64,000 nucleotides of DNA from Paragonimus westermani (lineage: Eukaryota; Platyhelminthes; Trematoda; Plagiorchiida; Troglotrematidae): contig QNGE01003730.1 of the NCBI GenBank assembly GCA_008508345.1, positions 1 to 64,000 on the forward strand. The letters run 5' to 3'. Shown here in pieces: positions 12,381 through 23,239 of the stretch. Position 1 is the stretch's first letter. Every line of letters starts with the position of its first letter. A program made the translations under genes and the position numbers. Under the pieces are notes generated by a model, which saw nothing but the letters and a program-made list of their open reading frames with translations, was not told the DNA's origin and made no database searches.

Positions 12381-13403
12381 CTAGGCACACTCGTTTACAT
12401 GCTGTTGTTTGAAAGTTGACTGCTCGACGGGGGTAGCCGTTTCGTAAGACAGGTTGCTGGAACTGTCTAGGTCTACTGCTAAGTTAATCAAATCGGCTAG
12501 TATGATATCCTCTGTTGTGTCGTTGGTGCTTTTAAGAGGGACAGTGGCAGGCTCATTTGTAACGCAACAGGACGAAGCTACATAGGGTGAAGCTACACAC
12601 TCATCAGGACCCGATTCATTACCCTTGGACATCGTCGCATCTTGTTTGAATGTGTCTTGAGCCACACGCTTGAAGGCGACAGCATTGCGCAATAAGCGAT
12701 GGTGACATTCCCTCTCAAGCGGCGTTCTATCCTGCATAATTCTTATCAGTTTAAGAGAGGTTTTGGACTTGATGAGGTCCTGACATTGAATGAACTGTCT
12801 CGCAGTTGCTTCGCTCTGGAATTTGAACAAAAGTGGACAGCAGATCTTTTGAGTCTTCTTGCGGAGACGAATGCAGGTATATGATGTCGGGTCTATATTG
12901 GTAATCCTCGTGAGTAGCTTCTTAATGCCATCGAGGTGAAGCTTATCTGGTACATTGAATACGATGGCATTATATGTGCAACGCATCCGTTTTGTGATTT
13001 CTGTTGTTAAGGTGTTGAGAAACATGCTTGCGCTCTCTAAGTTATCCATCTTGGGACATTCCGGCACTTTGAAGATGTAAGAGAGGGAGATAAGATTCTC
13101 CTTTAGGGAATCGAATACAGCATAACTTGTTTTTAGTTGGGCAAGTTCAGCCTCCAGTTTGGATACCTTACCAAATAACTCCGCCAATACATTGTCTAGG
13201 GGGATAGAACAGTTCTTAGTTAGAGGAGTATTGGTGGGAACCACCAGTTTATCTTCACCCCCTTTCGAGGCAGCATCTTTGGAAGGGCCTTTACAAGTTT
13301 TCGACCTAGAGCACTTGCCATTAGGTCGTTCAATATCTACCTTAGAGCTAGAACAAGTGGTTTTGACACCAGACGATCTTGATTGACGACCGATTTTGGT
13401 CAT
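12381..13403 (-). CDS. LINE ORF1-like protein (coiled coil plus nucleic-acid-binding domain)
   Basis: This is an uninterrupted 340-codon frame. The first 60 residues are basic and Ser/Lys-rich. Residues of about 68-95 show a leucine-heptad coiled coil (ELFGKVSKLEAELAQLK). An RRM-like region follows, with NAIVFNVPD and later RLRKKTQKICCPLLFKF, then a basic segment IRIMQDRTPLERECHHRLLR. That order (basic arm, coiled coil, RRM-like fold, basic tail) is typical of ORF1 proteins of CR1/L1-like LINEs, which coat retrotransposon RNA. The start at 13,403 is the only sensible ATG. The frame lies head-to-head with the LINE reverse transcriptase beginning at 13,563, and I infer both belong to one insertion whose 5' part was inverted. 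The intact frame suggests a fairly young copy, although the partner RT is broken. Confidence 0.65.
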   Translation of the reverse strand: MTKIGRQSRSSGVKTTCSSSKVDIERPNGKCSRSKTCKGPSKDAASKGGEDKLVVPTNTPLTKNCSIPLDNVLAELFGKVSKLEAELAQLKTSYAVFDSLKENLISLSYIFKVPECPKMDNLESASMFLNTLTTEITKRMRCTYNAIVFNVPDKLHLDGIKKLLTRITNIDPTSYTCIRLRKKTQKICCPLLFKFQSEATARQFIQCQDLIKSKTSLKLIRIMQDRTPLERECHHRLLRNAVAFKRVAQDTFKQDATMSKGNESGPDECVASPYVASSCCVTNEPATVPLKSTNDTTEDIILADLINLAVDLDSSSNLSYETATPVEQSTFKQQHVNECA

Positions 13404-13562
13404 TATACTTTGTTATATAGGAATAGTTTTTAGACAGACGTGGACGTAGATAAAATTTAATCAGATTGTACGATAAAAGATGTTGTCAAAAATAACAGTC
13501 ATATGAGAAACTTCAAATAAAATATCCACGCAGTAATCACTTGCCCTTTTCGAATCGCGCGC

Positions 13563-14952
13563 GTGGCTTTGTCTCGTCATAAATGTGGTTCAAGGCAGAA
13601 CGTTAGTAACTATCGTCCCATAAACCACACGTCGATCTGCTCGAGACTGTTTGAAAGGATAACAAAGATGCATGTACTCGAGTCTTTAAGGACACAGAAC
13701 CTTATAAACTCTCTGCAGTACGGTTTCCCTAGTAAACGCTCTTGTACGACATGTAAGCTTGAATTCTTGAACCATTTATCTACGTCCGTCGACGCAGAAA
13801 ATGCGGAAACTGTCGTACTCTTGAACATGATAAATGCTTTTGATCGTACGCCTCATAACCGCCTCTTGATCAATATAGCATACTTTGGCATACAAGATCT
13901 CTTGTACAGCTGGGTGAAGGTCGCAATCAAACAGTTAAAGTAGGAGAACACTGCTCAACGCCAAAACCAGTGACTAGTGGGGTTCTCCATGAAAGCGTTC
14001 TGAGTCCACTGCTCTTTCTAATGCACATAAATGATTTATGCGACGTTATTACACATGGCAAGCCCTTTCTGTTTGCTGACGATATCAAGATCGTTTACAT
14101 ATTCCACCAGAACAGTGACATCAATTTCAGTCTACAAAATATACAACAGGGCCTAGCATCACTGCAGCTTTGATGCAGAACGTAGCTGATGTCGTTCTCA
14201 GCAAACAACTCGAACATCATCACTCATGGTTGTAAATAACCCTATGGCTCCCTCTCACTAGATGGTTGTAATACTGACACGGCCACCTCGGTCAGAGATC
14301 TAGGAATACAGTATTCAAGCCCCTTCAATTTCTCCGAACAAATATTCTTCCAGATATCAAAACTAAAAGAACGATAGGCTGTATCAAAAAGGCGTTCAGT
14401 CTAACACCTGCGAGGCTGACGTTCTACAAAATGTGTGCTCGGTCTCAACTCGAGTATTGTACTTTCATTCACTGCCATCTACGCAAGTCTGATAGGCTTG
14501 TATTAGAAAACCTTCAACGATCGTTCGCCAAACGCTCATTAGGATATTCTTCTTTGCTCACCTATAGACAGCGCTGTAAAAAACTTGGTATTGATCCACT
14601 TTGGTTGCGTAGATTAAGGTTGAACCTAACGCCGCTGTATAAACTCAGACATTCGGATGCGATTATTACAGCGTTTACCGTCCACTTACAACACAGCTCT
14701 CCATATAGTCTAAGAAATAAGAGTTCTACCTTACCAACCCTGATGTTACGAAAAAAGTATACGTGTGAACTTCTTTCTTGTAATGTATTCATACATGTGG
14801 AATAAGCTTCCAAATGAAGTCAGAGCCAGTAAAAGCATCCAGCGTTTTAAAAAGGTTTGGACAGCTATCTTACTTTGACAAACACGGTGTCTATCTTCAA
14901 ACTGTCCGTATCGCCTGATGACCTTTGTGAGTGTGGTCCGAGAAACATTTAG
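13563..14952 (+). pseudogene. CR1-like LINE reverse transcriptase, copy B (broken)
   Basis: The reverse transcriptase begins at VSNYRPINHTSICSRLFERI (fingers domain), then QYGFPSKRSCTT, then motif A at VVLLNMINAFDRTPH, motif C as FADDIKIVY (about 14,070-14,097) and the C-terminal RSQLEYC region. In motif A the position that normally carries the first catalytic Asp is Asn, which should abolish activity. The frame is broken near 13,943 and 14,173 and resumes at 14,431-14,805, so several frameshifts or stops have accumulated. From motif B onward it is collinear with copy A. The endonuclease is missing. The upstream inverted ORF1 (12,381-13,403) is probably the displaced 5' portion of the same insertion. 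Confidence 0.82.
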
Positions 14953-15870
14953 CCGTCAGCTGCGTATAACGTAGATAACCACCCCGCTGTCTAATTCCCT
15001 CGGAAACAGCTTGCTTGAAACGGTTTGTTATATGGTTTACTCACACGATCATGCAGCAATTGGCCTACTGCGAGCTCACTAAACCGTTTTCAACTCAACA
15101 TCATCTTAATAACATGCGTTTATTCATGTATATGCATTGCCTAAATTGCTAGGAAATGTGAACTTGGCGCTTAATAATAAATCCAACAGAACAACGTCAT
15201 GTGAGCTTTAGTTATCACACGCACATAATATGCGGCCCTCTAAACCGTTGACACAATTCTCCGTATGCCATAACAAATTCCGAGTGCGTAGCAAACTACC
15301 GAAAAAACAGCGGATAGGGTTATATATTCCAACAATCATAGTAAAAAACAATAATATCGCATGAATTCTCTGTCTAAAAATTCCCCATACACACTGTTTG
15401 CCATAGCAAATGTTATGACTCCACATTTTCTCACCTACCGTGTAAAATTGCATTCTTTTCTGATCCCCGTAAGTATCCATTGAGCGAGGAAAGTTTTCTA
15501 CGATGGATGGGAGCACCAAAATTCGTCTTGGCTAAAGGTTCCACGAGATGTTGAACTTTTTGTCGTTTTCGAGCAATGGACGAAGTCCTGCGTCGGAATC
15601 TGTCTAATCGTTTGCTGGATTCGGGAATTTACCGCACTGCCTCGACAAAGCCGAGTTAACTTGACATTTTCTGGACGCCAGTTTTATCCCTCGAGGGCTA
15701 AACACTCCGAATATGCTTTTGGACGTTCTTCCCGGAGTGACCTTGAACTGCCTAAAATTTGCTCGTACCACGACCTTGTAAAGAGTAAATTAGTTTAACA
15801 TCCCATTTTTTGGACTCAATCTGTGAAGCGAGCAAACTACCTTCTCCTCTGTTGCGTGCGTCAAGGTTTC
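14953..15870 (+). repeat. 3' untranslated tail of CR1-like LINE copy B
   Basis: Begins CCGTCAGCTGCGTATAACG and tracks copy A (8,957-9,870). It later matches copy C near 21,960-22,000 through TTTTTTGGACTCAATCTGTG and AGCGAGCAAAC. It extends further 3' than copy A before meeting the 3' LTR of the Ty3 element at about 15,935. Confidence 0.7.
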
Positions 15871-15934
15871 ATAAACTGCGGTCATTTGCATTTTGACCAC
15901 GTCTTTTTGACGGCAGACTTCACGTTTGTGCTAC

Positions 15935-16123
15935 CGTTTAATTATTCGTTTTGTGTTGTTTATAAATATCTTCAGTGATCACGCATAACCCAGCGTGCTT
16001 CTCACAGAAATATATACTATATGTATATTGTGGACTCGTATTTTGTAACTCGTACAGGTAATTAGCATAATAAAACTGTTGCATAACAAAAGAAGACAAG
16101 ACATACCCGTCACGTTCATTACA
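15935..16123 (-). repeat. 3' LTR of the K02A2.6-like element
   Basis: The minus strand begins TGTAATGAACGTGAC. It aligns with the 5' LTR through the block around TTGTTATGCAACAGTTTTATT and the following CTGTACGAGT. The second half is more diverged and has an insertion of AT-rich sequence, so the end at about 15,935 is approximate. Confidence 0.6.
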
Positions 16124-16361
16124 TCCACCAAACCTCGAAAGATCGTGCAGATATCTGCTATTTTGAGGTGGTCTGGATTCCAAAGGTTCACATATTCTTA
16201 CTTTTGGTTATTCAAGTGTTTCATTCAATTTAGGAATGATTTTTGCCACACCTATGTCGTTGCATTCATATGCCACAGAATTACCAATAAATGGCACATT
16301 AGAATTCGGAGCAACAGAATTTATTTCAACAGACTGACCTCCAAAATTGAACTGAACCTGG

Positions 16362-17414
16362 TCAACATGTCTTCGATAACAACAAAAGGTTTTTCAAATC
16401 GAGAATACTAACTATGTGATTCCCGTGAGACAAAAGAACTATCCCGTTGGCAGGACGTGAATCGTTGCCTTTGAAAGATGTAACGGCAGGACTTGTACAC
16501 AGAGAACGACGCTTGAAGAGAATTGCGGGACTGTTTTCAGTTATCAAATGTTATGCGGTTCTGTGTTTGCGCGAGAAAATCTTCGACTCCTCGATGAAAT
16601 TCCACAAATGAGTTCGGTGGTAAAGAGGCAATGACCAACTTCAACGTGCGTACAAAAGTTTCTACAAGTCCATTGGACTGTGGATGTCGAGGAGCAGTAA
16701 ACAAATGTTGACATCCAAGTCCTTCAATCCATTCCTCTAAAAACTTCGCAGTGAGGTGGATATCACTGTCGGTGACCAAAGCAGCAGGTACACGCTCGCG
16801 ACAGAAAATACAGGCCATCTAGGATAAGCATCAATACTCACTAGGGCATAGTAGTTCCCCAGGAAAGGACCGCGGTTGTCAGCGTGAACTCTCTGAAATG
16901 TTTTGAACGTAAGAAATCATGGGAACCACTGTGATTGTTTCGTATGACTCTCGTGCACGCATATGATACAATTTTTGGCAGTGTGTTCAATGCGTGCTTC
17001 TAACTACGGCCACCAACAAGATGAGCGTGCACGCGAATTCATCTTATCAACTTCTAACTGTCTGTAATGCGAATCCGCAGGAACTTGAGATCTCAGAGTC
17101 AGTGGAATTATACCATGATCGTCAAAACACAATAATCCATCTAGAGTAATAGACAAGTTTTCACGGTGACAGTTAAAAGCAGGAAATTTACGCCGCTCTT
17201 GTCGTGTCCAGCCAGGCGTTAAGGCGGAGACAACGGAACTGAGGAATTTACGAGTGTCGCACACAGGTGCGTCCCTGTTTACTGACAGTGAACAATGAAC
17301 AGTCAGCGTCGTTACAGCTCGAGCCCAGTGACGGAAATGTGGATAAGAAATCAACATGGGGAATTGTTTTTGCACTATGGTGACCAACCGTGTAAGTGTG
17401 GAAGCCAAAATCAA
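16362..17414 (-). pseudogene. Integrase of the K02A2.6-like element
   Basis: The 17,004-17,414 frame corresponds to the linker between RNase H and integrase (FDDHGIIPLTLRSQV resembles the usual DDRVVIPxxLR). The 16,537-16,818 frame holds the core with LVTDSDIHLTAKFLEEW (second catalytic Asp), then APRHPQSNGLVETFVRTLK, containing the catalytic Glu in the usual NGxxE context. A C-terminal piece (16,362-16,547) follows in another frame. The first catalytic Asp region is frame-broken. Integrase inserts element DNA; this copy cannot be functional. Confidence 0.75.
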
Positions 17415-17429
17415 TGCTTCAGCGTTGTA

Positions 17430-18086
17430 TCATGGAAGTAGGTGACTTTGCCAGCGATTCGCCAAGATGACGCAAGAATTTTGAGGCTTCGTGATCTGCT
17501 GAAATAGAGAATGGCAGTTTTTAACAGCCCAACATACTCCAAATGTTCCACGTTCTGTATGAGAACACCCACGTTCGGCTTTAGACAGACGACGTGGAAG
17601 GCATATAACGGGTCTACCACGCTGTTCAAAAACCGCACCTATCGGTATTACAGTTGAATGATCCTTGGCGGAGAACGGTTTTAAAACAGCAGTAATTTGA
17701 AAGTGACGGAGCAAAGTGCGAAACATTTTTCCGTGGTTAGTGGATCAAGAAACATCGTTGATGGATAACATATCAAACAACTAATTATCGCATTGGGCGA
17801 ATTTCGGAATAAAACGTGAGTAGTATTGGAGTGCATCCATAAAAGAATGGAGTTCATGAAGGTTAGTCGGTGACGGTGCATTTATTAGAAGGGCTAAGCG
17901 TTGTAAGTCTAGTTTGAAGCCATAGTTATCAACAACGTAACCAAGGCGTGAGAGAGAAGCGACGGAAAAACTACACCTTTTTGGTCTAATGGCCACATTG
18001 GATTCAAAAGATAGTCTCAACAGAGGGAAAATGACGGTTATCATTGGTGGGCTTATCAAGAGCATGAACGATAACATGATCCTCAT
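17430..18086 (-). pseudogene. RT connection and RNase H region of the K02A2.6-like element
   Basis: Frames at 17,781-18,086 (LGYVVDNYGFKLD and NLHELHSFMDALQYYSRFIP) form the thumb/connection region. The frame at 17,430-17,726 shows GAVFEQRGRPVICLPRRLSKAE followed by a CWAVK segment, the RNase H core of Ty3 elements. The two parts lie in different frames. Catalytic acids are only partly visible because of the frame breaks. Confidence 0.7.
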
Positions 18087-18675
18087 AAGTTCCTATGCCA
18101 TCTACGTCTTCCGTAATCGTATTCATGACATCCTGGAATGCAGCTGGCAAACATTTCGAGCCAAAAGGTAGAAAATTGTATTGAAACAGTCCGAACGGTG
18201 TGGTTGTCATATTCAATTTGCCTGATACTTCGCCAAATGATAGTTGTAGGTATGCATCCTTCAAATCGACCTTTGAGTTGACCCTAGAACCCGACAACTC
18301 ATACAATACATTCTCAGGTACTTCTGTTGTGCTGGTACGCTGTAGCAGGCGTTTATTCTACGTTATCATGTAGTCATCATAAAATCTCGGTGTAATCCCA
18401 TCAGCCTTTAATGGTGTCAATATTGAGGTCGCCCAGTTTGAAGAGTCAACAGGTGTTATTACTTCTTTGTCACACATGGATTGCAATTCTATGTACACAG
18501 GTTTTCGCAAACCGGATGGGATGATTCGTCTCTTAAAAGAGACTGGGTATCCAGGAAATTCAAGTTTCACCTTTGGTATTCGCATTCCTCCTGTGGCCTT
18601 AGAGCAGTTTATTATAAGTTGGTTAATGTCAACGTCATTCCCTGATATCAGTAGAGAAATGTCAGGATGTAACAA
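18004..18675 (-). pseudogene. Reverse transcriptase of the K02A2.6-like element
   Basis: The N-terminal part (18,358-18,675) has a proline-basic linker and the segment SSNWATSILTPLKADG. The second part (18,004-18,306) shows SKVDLKDAYLQL (motif A, Asp present), TTPFGLFQYNFLPFG (motif B region) and GTYEDHVIVHA where Ty3 enzymes have a Y-x-D-D box. Here the second Asp is His. That loss plus the frameshift at about 18,307-18,357 make the enzyme inactive. The KVDLKDAYLQL and FQDVMNTI pattern is closest to K02A2.6-type Ty3 polymerases. Confidence 0.8.
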
Positions 18676-18948
18676 TTGTAAAACTTTAAGTCCAAGAATA
18701 GAAGCACATGAACTTCAAACTAGAAATTAACAATCAATAAGGCTAGCCTTGGATAGCTTCACCGATACAGTGCAAAAGCCTACAGGAGGCAGTAAATGAC
18801 CAGTAATATCACGAATGTTAACCTTTGTGAGCTGCAGAACAGCATCAGGATAAAGTACACCTAGGTATGGGTGCAAGATCATCGACTAAGCGCTACCGGT
18901 GTCAACGGTAAAATGGTGACTCTTGCAAGAGGCAAACGCTAATGTTTT

Positions 18949-19330
18949 TTAGACATTAGAAGTGCCTTGGGGCAAAATAGATAGAAAGAGAGTAGGAATG
19001 TCATCAGTCAATGATTGGACGTTCAAGCTGGATTCTGTCGTTAAGTGGTATAAACGTTTGGACTTACATACTGGCTGGATATGACCCACTTTGCCACAGC
19101 TGAAGCACCGCCTGTCCTTGTGGACACGAATACTGAGAACGATTGTGTCCACATGATGCGCATTTCGCGAATTGTTGTGGAACTGATTTTGGATTGCTTC
19201 CTTCAGTAGGCCAAACTAATGATCCTGGCGCCCGGAACTCAGTGTACGGTTTGAATGTATTATCTTGTCTTCGCCTTGGATTATTGTCCTTTGAATATTC
19301 GCACAGAACAACCTTAATAGTTTTCCTCAC
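18949..19330 (-). pseudogene. Zinc-knuckle (nucleocapsid) and linker region of the K02A2.6-like element
   Basis: Two overlapping frames (19,064-19,330 and 18,949-19,152) share the nucleocapsid region. The second contains CFSCGKVGHIQPVC, a C-x2-C-x4-H-x4-C zinc knuckle. A preceding CASCGHNRSQYSC in the first frame looks like a partial second knuckle. Such knuckles package retrotransposon RNA. The frame change between the two indicates an indel. A short stretch just downstream (18,870-18,950) may hold the protease, but I see no intact active-site triplet. Confidence 0.65.
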
Positions 19331-19345
19331 CTCTTTTACACCCTC

Positions 19346-19834
19346 CTACTCTTCACATACATCGCAAATAATGTAAAACCTATGATCAAGATGCAAGAGA
19401 AATTTTCGTTGCAACCCTGGTAAGTTATTACCAGCAATCAGTCGATTACTAAGCTGATCCTCTAACCGGATGCCATATTCACACTTATCTGCCTGGATTC
19501 GCACTTTTAGAACGAAATCACGCACCGGTTGAGATTCTGACCGGATTAGCACATTGAACTTGGCTCTTTCAAGCGCTACAAAATTGACTGGTTTGAAATG
19601 TTGGAGAAGTATTTGCTTTAACGCCGGACAAGAGCTATTGATTGGTGACTCCGGGAAAATCAAGTTTTTGATGAGTACAAAAGCTTCCATGCCAATGAAA
19701 TTTAGAAAGAAACCAACGTTCTTCCTCTCTTCCAAATCAGGTTTTGTGAAGTATCAAATGTCAAACATCTCCAAGCAATCCTCCACTTCTTGAGCATTTG
19801 AATTAGTAACTAATTGATCCACTTCAGTGATCAT
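19346..19834 (-). pseudogene. Gag of the K02A2.6-like element
   Basis: An ATG at 19,834, shortly after the primer site, starts MITEVDQLVTNS. The frame carries one in-frame TGA near residue 26, then stays open to 19,346. The region matches the capsid-type Gag of Ty3 elements, with a helical block around FLNFIGMEAFVLIKNL and a segment around QPVRDFVLKVRIQADKCEYG resembling the conserved part in which a retroelement capsid makes its long C-terminal helices. Gag forms the particle. This copy is truncated and joined out of frame to the zinc-knuckle part. Confidence 0.65.
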
Positions 19835-19863
19835 TGTAAATAGTGCGAAAGCGCGGAGCCAAA

Positions 19864-20044
19864 TGTTTTTATTAGGATTGAACTATATAGGATACGGATC
19901 GAACGTATAAGAAGTGCAAAACACTGTCAGACACAGTAACGCAGAACCTATGTTGTTGAATTGTCTCCACTTGTACAAGATATTGACACAATAAAACAAT
20001 GGCATAACAAAGGGAGACAAGGCATGTCAGTCATGCTCATCACA
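19864..20044 (-). repeat. 5' LTR of the K02A2.6-like element, with adjacent primer site
   Basis: On the minus strand it begins TGTGATGAGC and ends in CA, 181 bp. It carries a poly-A-type hexamer (AATAAA) just before its end. Two bases after the end the sequence TGGCTCCGCGCTTTCGC begins, a primer-binding-site position starting with the TGG expected opposite a tRNA CCA end. I could not assign the tRNA. The gag ATG lies only about 25 bases further on, at 19,834. Confidence 0.65.
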
Positions 20045-20885
20045 GCAGAGCAAGTTTTCACCATACGAGGTGACAACCCGCAGTACCTGTTCAAATTTGT
20101 CGTGAAGTTAATACCCAAACATGAGAAACCTGCGCAGTTGTCGACAACGTACTCGGGTCTACAAAGTCCAGGCGCACGTGCTAGAACGGCACCTCCGCCC
20201 GAAGAAGTCTGAAAGAGTGAAAGTGTCTTACCGGTGTCGATGCTGAATCCGTATCTGGATACCGTAGTCGTAAAGACTGTGGCCAGTCGCTGCATATCTT
20301 CATTGTGCCGATGACGCACTCTAACCTGCTTAGAGAAGTATGCACAGCGTTGAATTGTGGCCGGCTTGAGGCACCAAAAAGTCGAATATTTTGCAAGCGT
20401 TAACCATTTCGGCACTCCAACTCAGCGTCCTTCTCCGTTGAATTTTGAAGAGCACTCGTCAACATTGTAGTCCAATACAAACCAGATACCTTTGAAGCTA
20501 CGGCACAATTCTGCCTCACACCAGTGGTAATGTGAAAATCATCAGAGATCGATTCACATGACTGTACCTTTGCGTTCATGCCCACATATAATATTCAAAT
20601 CAGGTTGGTGAATTTCCCAGGGCACTAGAACATGCCGAGTACTGTTGACGACGCATCGCGGCTCACGGAATCAGGGACTTTAATGAAGTGCACAGAGAGT
20701 GCTTACAAGAGCTGGTTAGATCCCCGGTACTCCCGCCAAATCTCTGGAGAAGCAAACATCAAGTCCATTCTGCTGAGACTCGCCCGGACTCCAAAGTGCT
20801 TCTCAGGAAATTTGGCCCCAGAAACGTCCGCGTCCAGTTTGTTCAGAAGAAATCAGACTCCATTAAAAAACAACTTGCTTTAAAA
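20045..20885 (-). pseudogene. RTE-like LINE reverse transcriptase fragment
   Basis: The minus strand reads, in several frames, PEKHFGVRASLSRMDLMFA (the region before motif A), then GMNAKVQSCESISDD and TTGVRQNCAVA (motif B, usually NGVRQGCVLAP), then HNEDMQRLATVFTTTVSR and FSIDTGKTLSLFQ (after motif C), and finally EYVVDNCAGFSCLGINF, which corresponds to the usual tyrosine-glycine-serine loop. The order is right for an RTE-clade reverse transcriptase. Frames switch at least three times, so it is dead. It stops where the Ty3 5' LTR starts (20,044), which suggests the Ty3 element was inserted into it. Confidence 0.75.
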
Positions 20886-20954
20886 AGTTTGTTGTATCTT
20901 TATCTGGTAAACACACCTCCATCTATCTCATGCTCATGAAACTGCTGGAAAATC

Positions 20955-22065
20955 AACATAATTTTATTCGTGTAGTGATTGTGCACGCATTATTGAGATT
21001 AGTTGAAGATGTAAAATTGACGCTTACCAGTCAGTCCAGCAGAACGACCTTTTATGGAGCTATACTTAGAACACGCACACGGAAGAAACAGGTTTAGCAC
21101 TCAAATTTTTTTCTGCGTATGGTCGTTTATAATAATCTATTCGTCTTTACAAGTCCTCAGACTAAAACTATTGGTAGCCAGCGTCAACGAATTACTGGCT
21201 ATCATACAGAAACGCAGCATACAAAACTGTAAACAACATCTCCACTTTATGCCTTAAACAATCGCAGTAAAACATACAGTCACACCTTGTCCTGGTTCCG
21301 TTGAATCCAACCCTCCTTGTTATCCACCCAACAATGTCTGCGTCCAAGGAAATATGAATTTCAGTTCAAACCCCGGCCCTCTAAATCGAACTGACGTGAA
21401 AACTCCGCAAGAAGTCCCGATTAACATGTGAAGCGGTTACTGGTAACTCAGCTATATCAAAATACTCTAACAACGGGTTGCCAACGTTGTATGCTTTATG
21501 GACAAACACGAGAACATTACCATCATATAGTCTTCAACAGAAAATCAAATATACACTATTCCTTATAATACATGGGACCACTCTACATTTTATCATTTAA
21601 CAAGTGAAGTCACGTTTTTAGTGTTACTCCCATATTCATCTGTTATACGAAAAAATCCTCAAACGAGTGGATGCACGAAACGTCTCATTGAGACGAAGGT
21701 TTTCGAGCTAGCCAATTTTTGAACATTTTGGAGCAGTCGATGAAGTTGTGTGCTGGAGCCTATCCAATGGATCGACAGACTTTGGGATTTCCCGTCCTCT
21801 TTTTTCCAAGCTGATTTACTCCGAGAATCCTCCGACGCTATTCTATAAAGTACTGGTAAATCCCTTGAGGATGCATCTGGACATATTCTTGGGAGTGACT
21901 CCGAAGTGTTTGAAAAATTGGCTGGTACATAAACTTATAAAAGTTAGGTGAATGTATCAACACATCTTTTGGACTGAATTAGTGAAACAAGCAAACCACC
22001 TTCTTTTCTGATGCAGCATCTTTCTCTGTGATTACGCGTTTTTAATGACAAACGTCATCTTCAGC
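20955..22065 (+). repeat. 3' tail of the CR1-like LINE, copy C
   Basis: This diverged tail matches copies A and B in order: ACATAATTTTATTCGTG near 20,957, then CAGTCCAGCAGAACGACC near 21,031, and much later TTTTGGACTGAATTAGTGAA and AAGCAAACCACCTTC near 21,968-22,000. It has no reverse transcriptase in front of it and is therefore a very short 5'-truncated copy or an internally deleted one. Confidence 0.5.
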
Positions 22066-23239
22066 GCATAATATAGACATATTGTTTTGTATCGCCAATA
22101 GTCATACCGTAATAATCACACACACCCGGACGTGCCTCTCAAATGTGCAGTGAAGATTGTACACTGTTATTAAATACTTGCAAGCGCCTTATTGGATCAG
22201 CCCGGCAGATTAATGCCTCCGATTGCTTTCTAGGCATTGCTCATCACCTCTACCCATAAACAGAAGTACGATAAGAGCATCCTTGGAATTTTGTGGCATT
22301 TCTTCATACTCCCATATGAGGTGAATAAACTGGAACAAAGTGCGTTCCGAAGCCAGTCGGCTATTCTCCCATATATCGCCAGGTAATCCACTGCACAGTT
22401 GTTCAACCACTCTCTGCACATCTAACGAATAAAAGTTGAGAGCAGGAGGACATTTAATGGCTTGTCATGGCGGGCTTTTCACAGTTATCCAGTGAGTGAT
22501 AATCGGACAACTTGGTAGGCTACCAGAGTGAATGCTTCAAATTTTTATTGTGCTCTCTTGCTGAGCGCGTGAATAACTGGAGTCCACGTCAACCAGTGCC
22601 TTGGTAGGGTGGATGAATGGAACAATTACCGTCTGAAGCGATTCTTAGAACTGTTTGTTTGGCCGGCGATCGGCGCAGCCTTTCATCTACCCACCTTGAT
22701 TTCTCCACCAGTTGTCTGTGAGCACACGAACGTTCGAACAGTTGACGACGACTACCGAACTCTTTCTGCTGCCTTGGCGTGGTGGTCAGGTTCGTGTGCT
22801 GTTTGATTGGCAAGATTACGCTGCTTAATCTCCGGTCCTTGAAGTTTCAACCGCATTAGAGTGACCAAAAGGAAGTAACCTGGAGAAAGACATGCGCTGA
22901 TTGTATATGGCATTAGTGTGGTGCGTTTTAATTCTGCGTGGTGCTTCTTCTTGTCTGATCTGGTTTTGCTTTTTTATGACTTGGACGTCTCTCCAACAAC
23001 ACTGATTTTACGTGAGTGTGTTGACTTCACAGATGTGTGGCTGACATGCCTAAGTTTATTTTCTGCAATTCGATTGTTGGTGGTGGTCGATGGTGTTGCA
23101 TTTGTGTGCGCGTCACCCGCTGCCCTGCGTTACGGGCTTCTGAATCAAAACCTTGAGCTGAGGGCGTCAGTCGCCTCCTCCCCTACGTCTGAACATCTTC
23201 GCAATATATCAGACCCATATAAATAATGACGGCACAGTA
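22066..23239. other. Unassigned sequence, possibly 5' leader of the RTE-like LINE
   Basis: The base composition is more GC-rich than the flanks. A 102-codon frame (22,918-23,226) and a 65-codon frame (22,609-22,806) have no recognisable domain. Because the RTE endonuclease follows on the same strand, this may be its leader, but nothing in the sequence proves it. Confidence 0.3.

Larger units (their letters stand above)
15935..20044 (-). mobile_element. Ty3-type LTR retrotransposon (K02A2.6-like), decayed, about 4.1 kb
   Basis: On the minus strand the order is 5' LTR (20,044-19,864), primer site, gag, zinc knuckle, reverse transcriptase, RNase H, integrase and 3' LTR (about 16,123-15,935). 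This gag-pol order with RNase H before integrase defines the Ty3 type. Every module has stops or frameshifts, so the copy is dead. The LTR starts align as TGTGATGAGCATGAC and TGTAATGAACGTGAC, roughly 75-80 percent alike by eye over the first 75 bases, indicating an old insertion. No clear target duplication remains. The outer 5' flank is RTE reverse transcriptase sequence in the same orientation. Confidence 0.82.
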
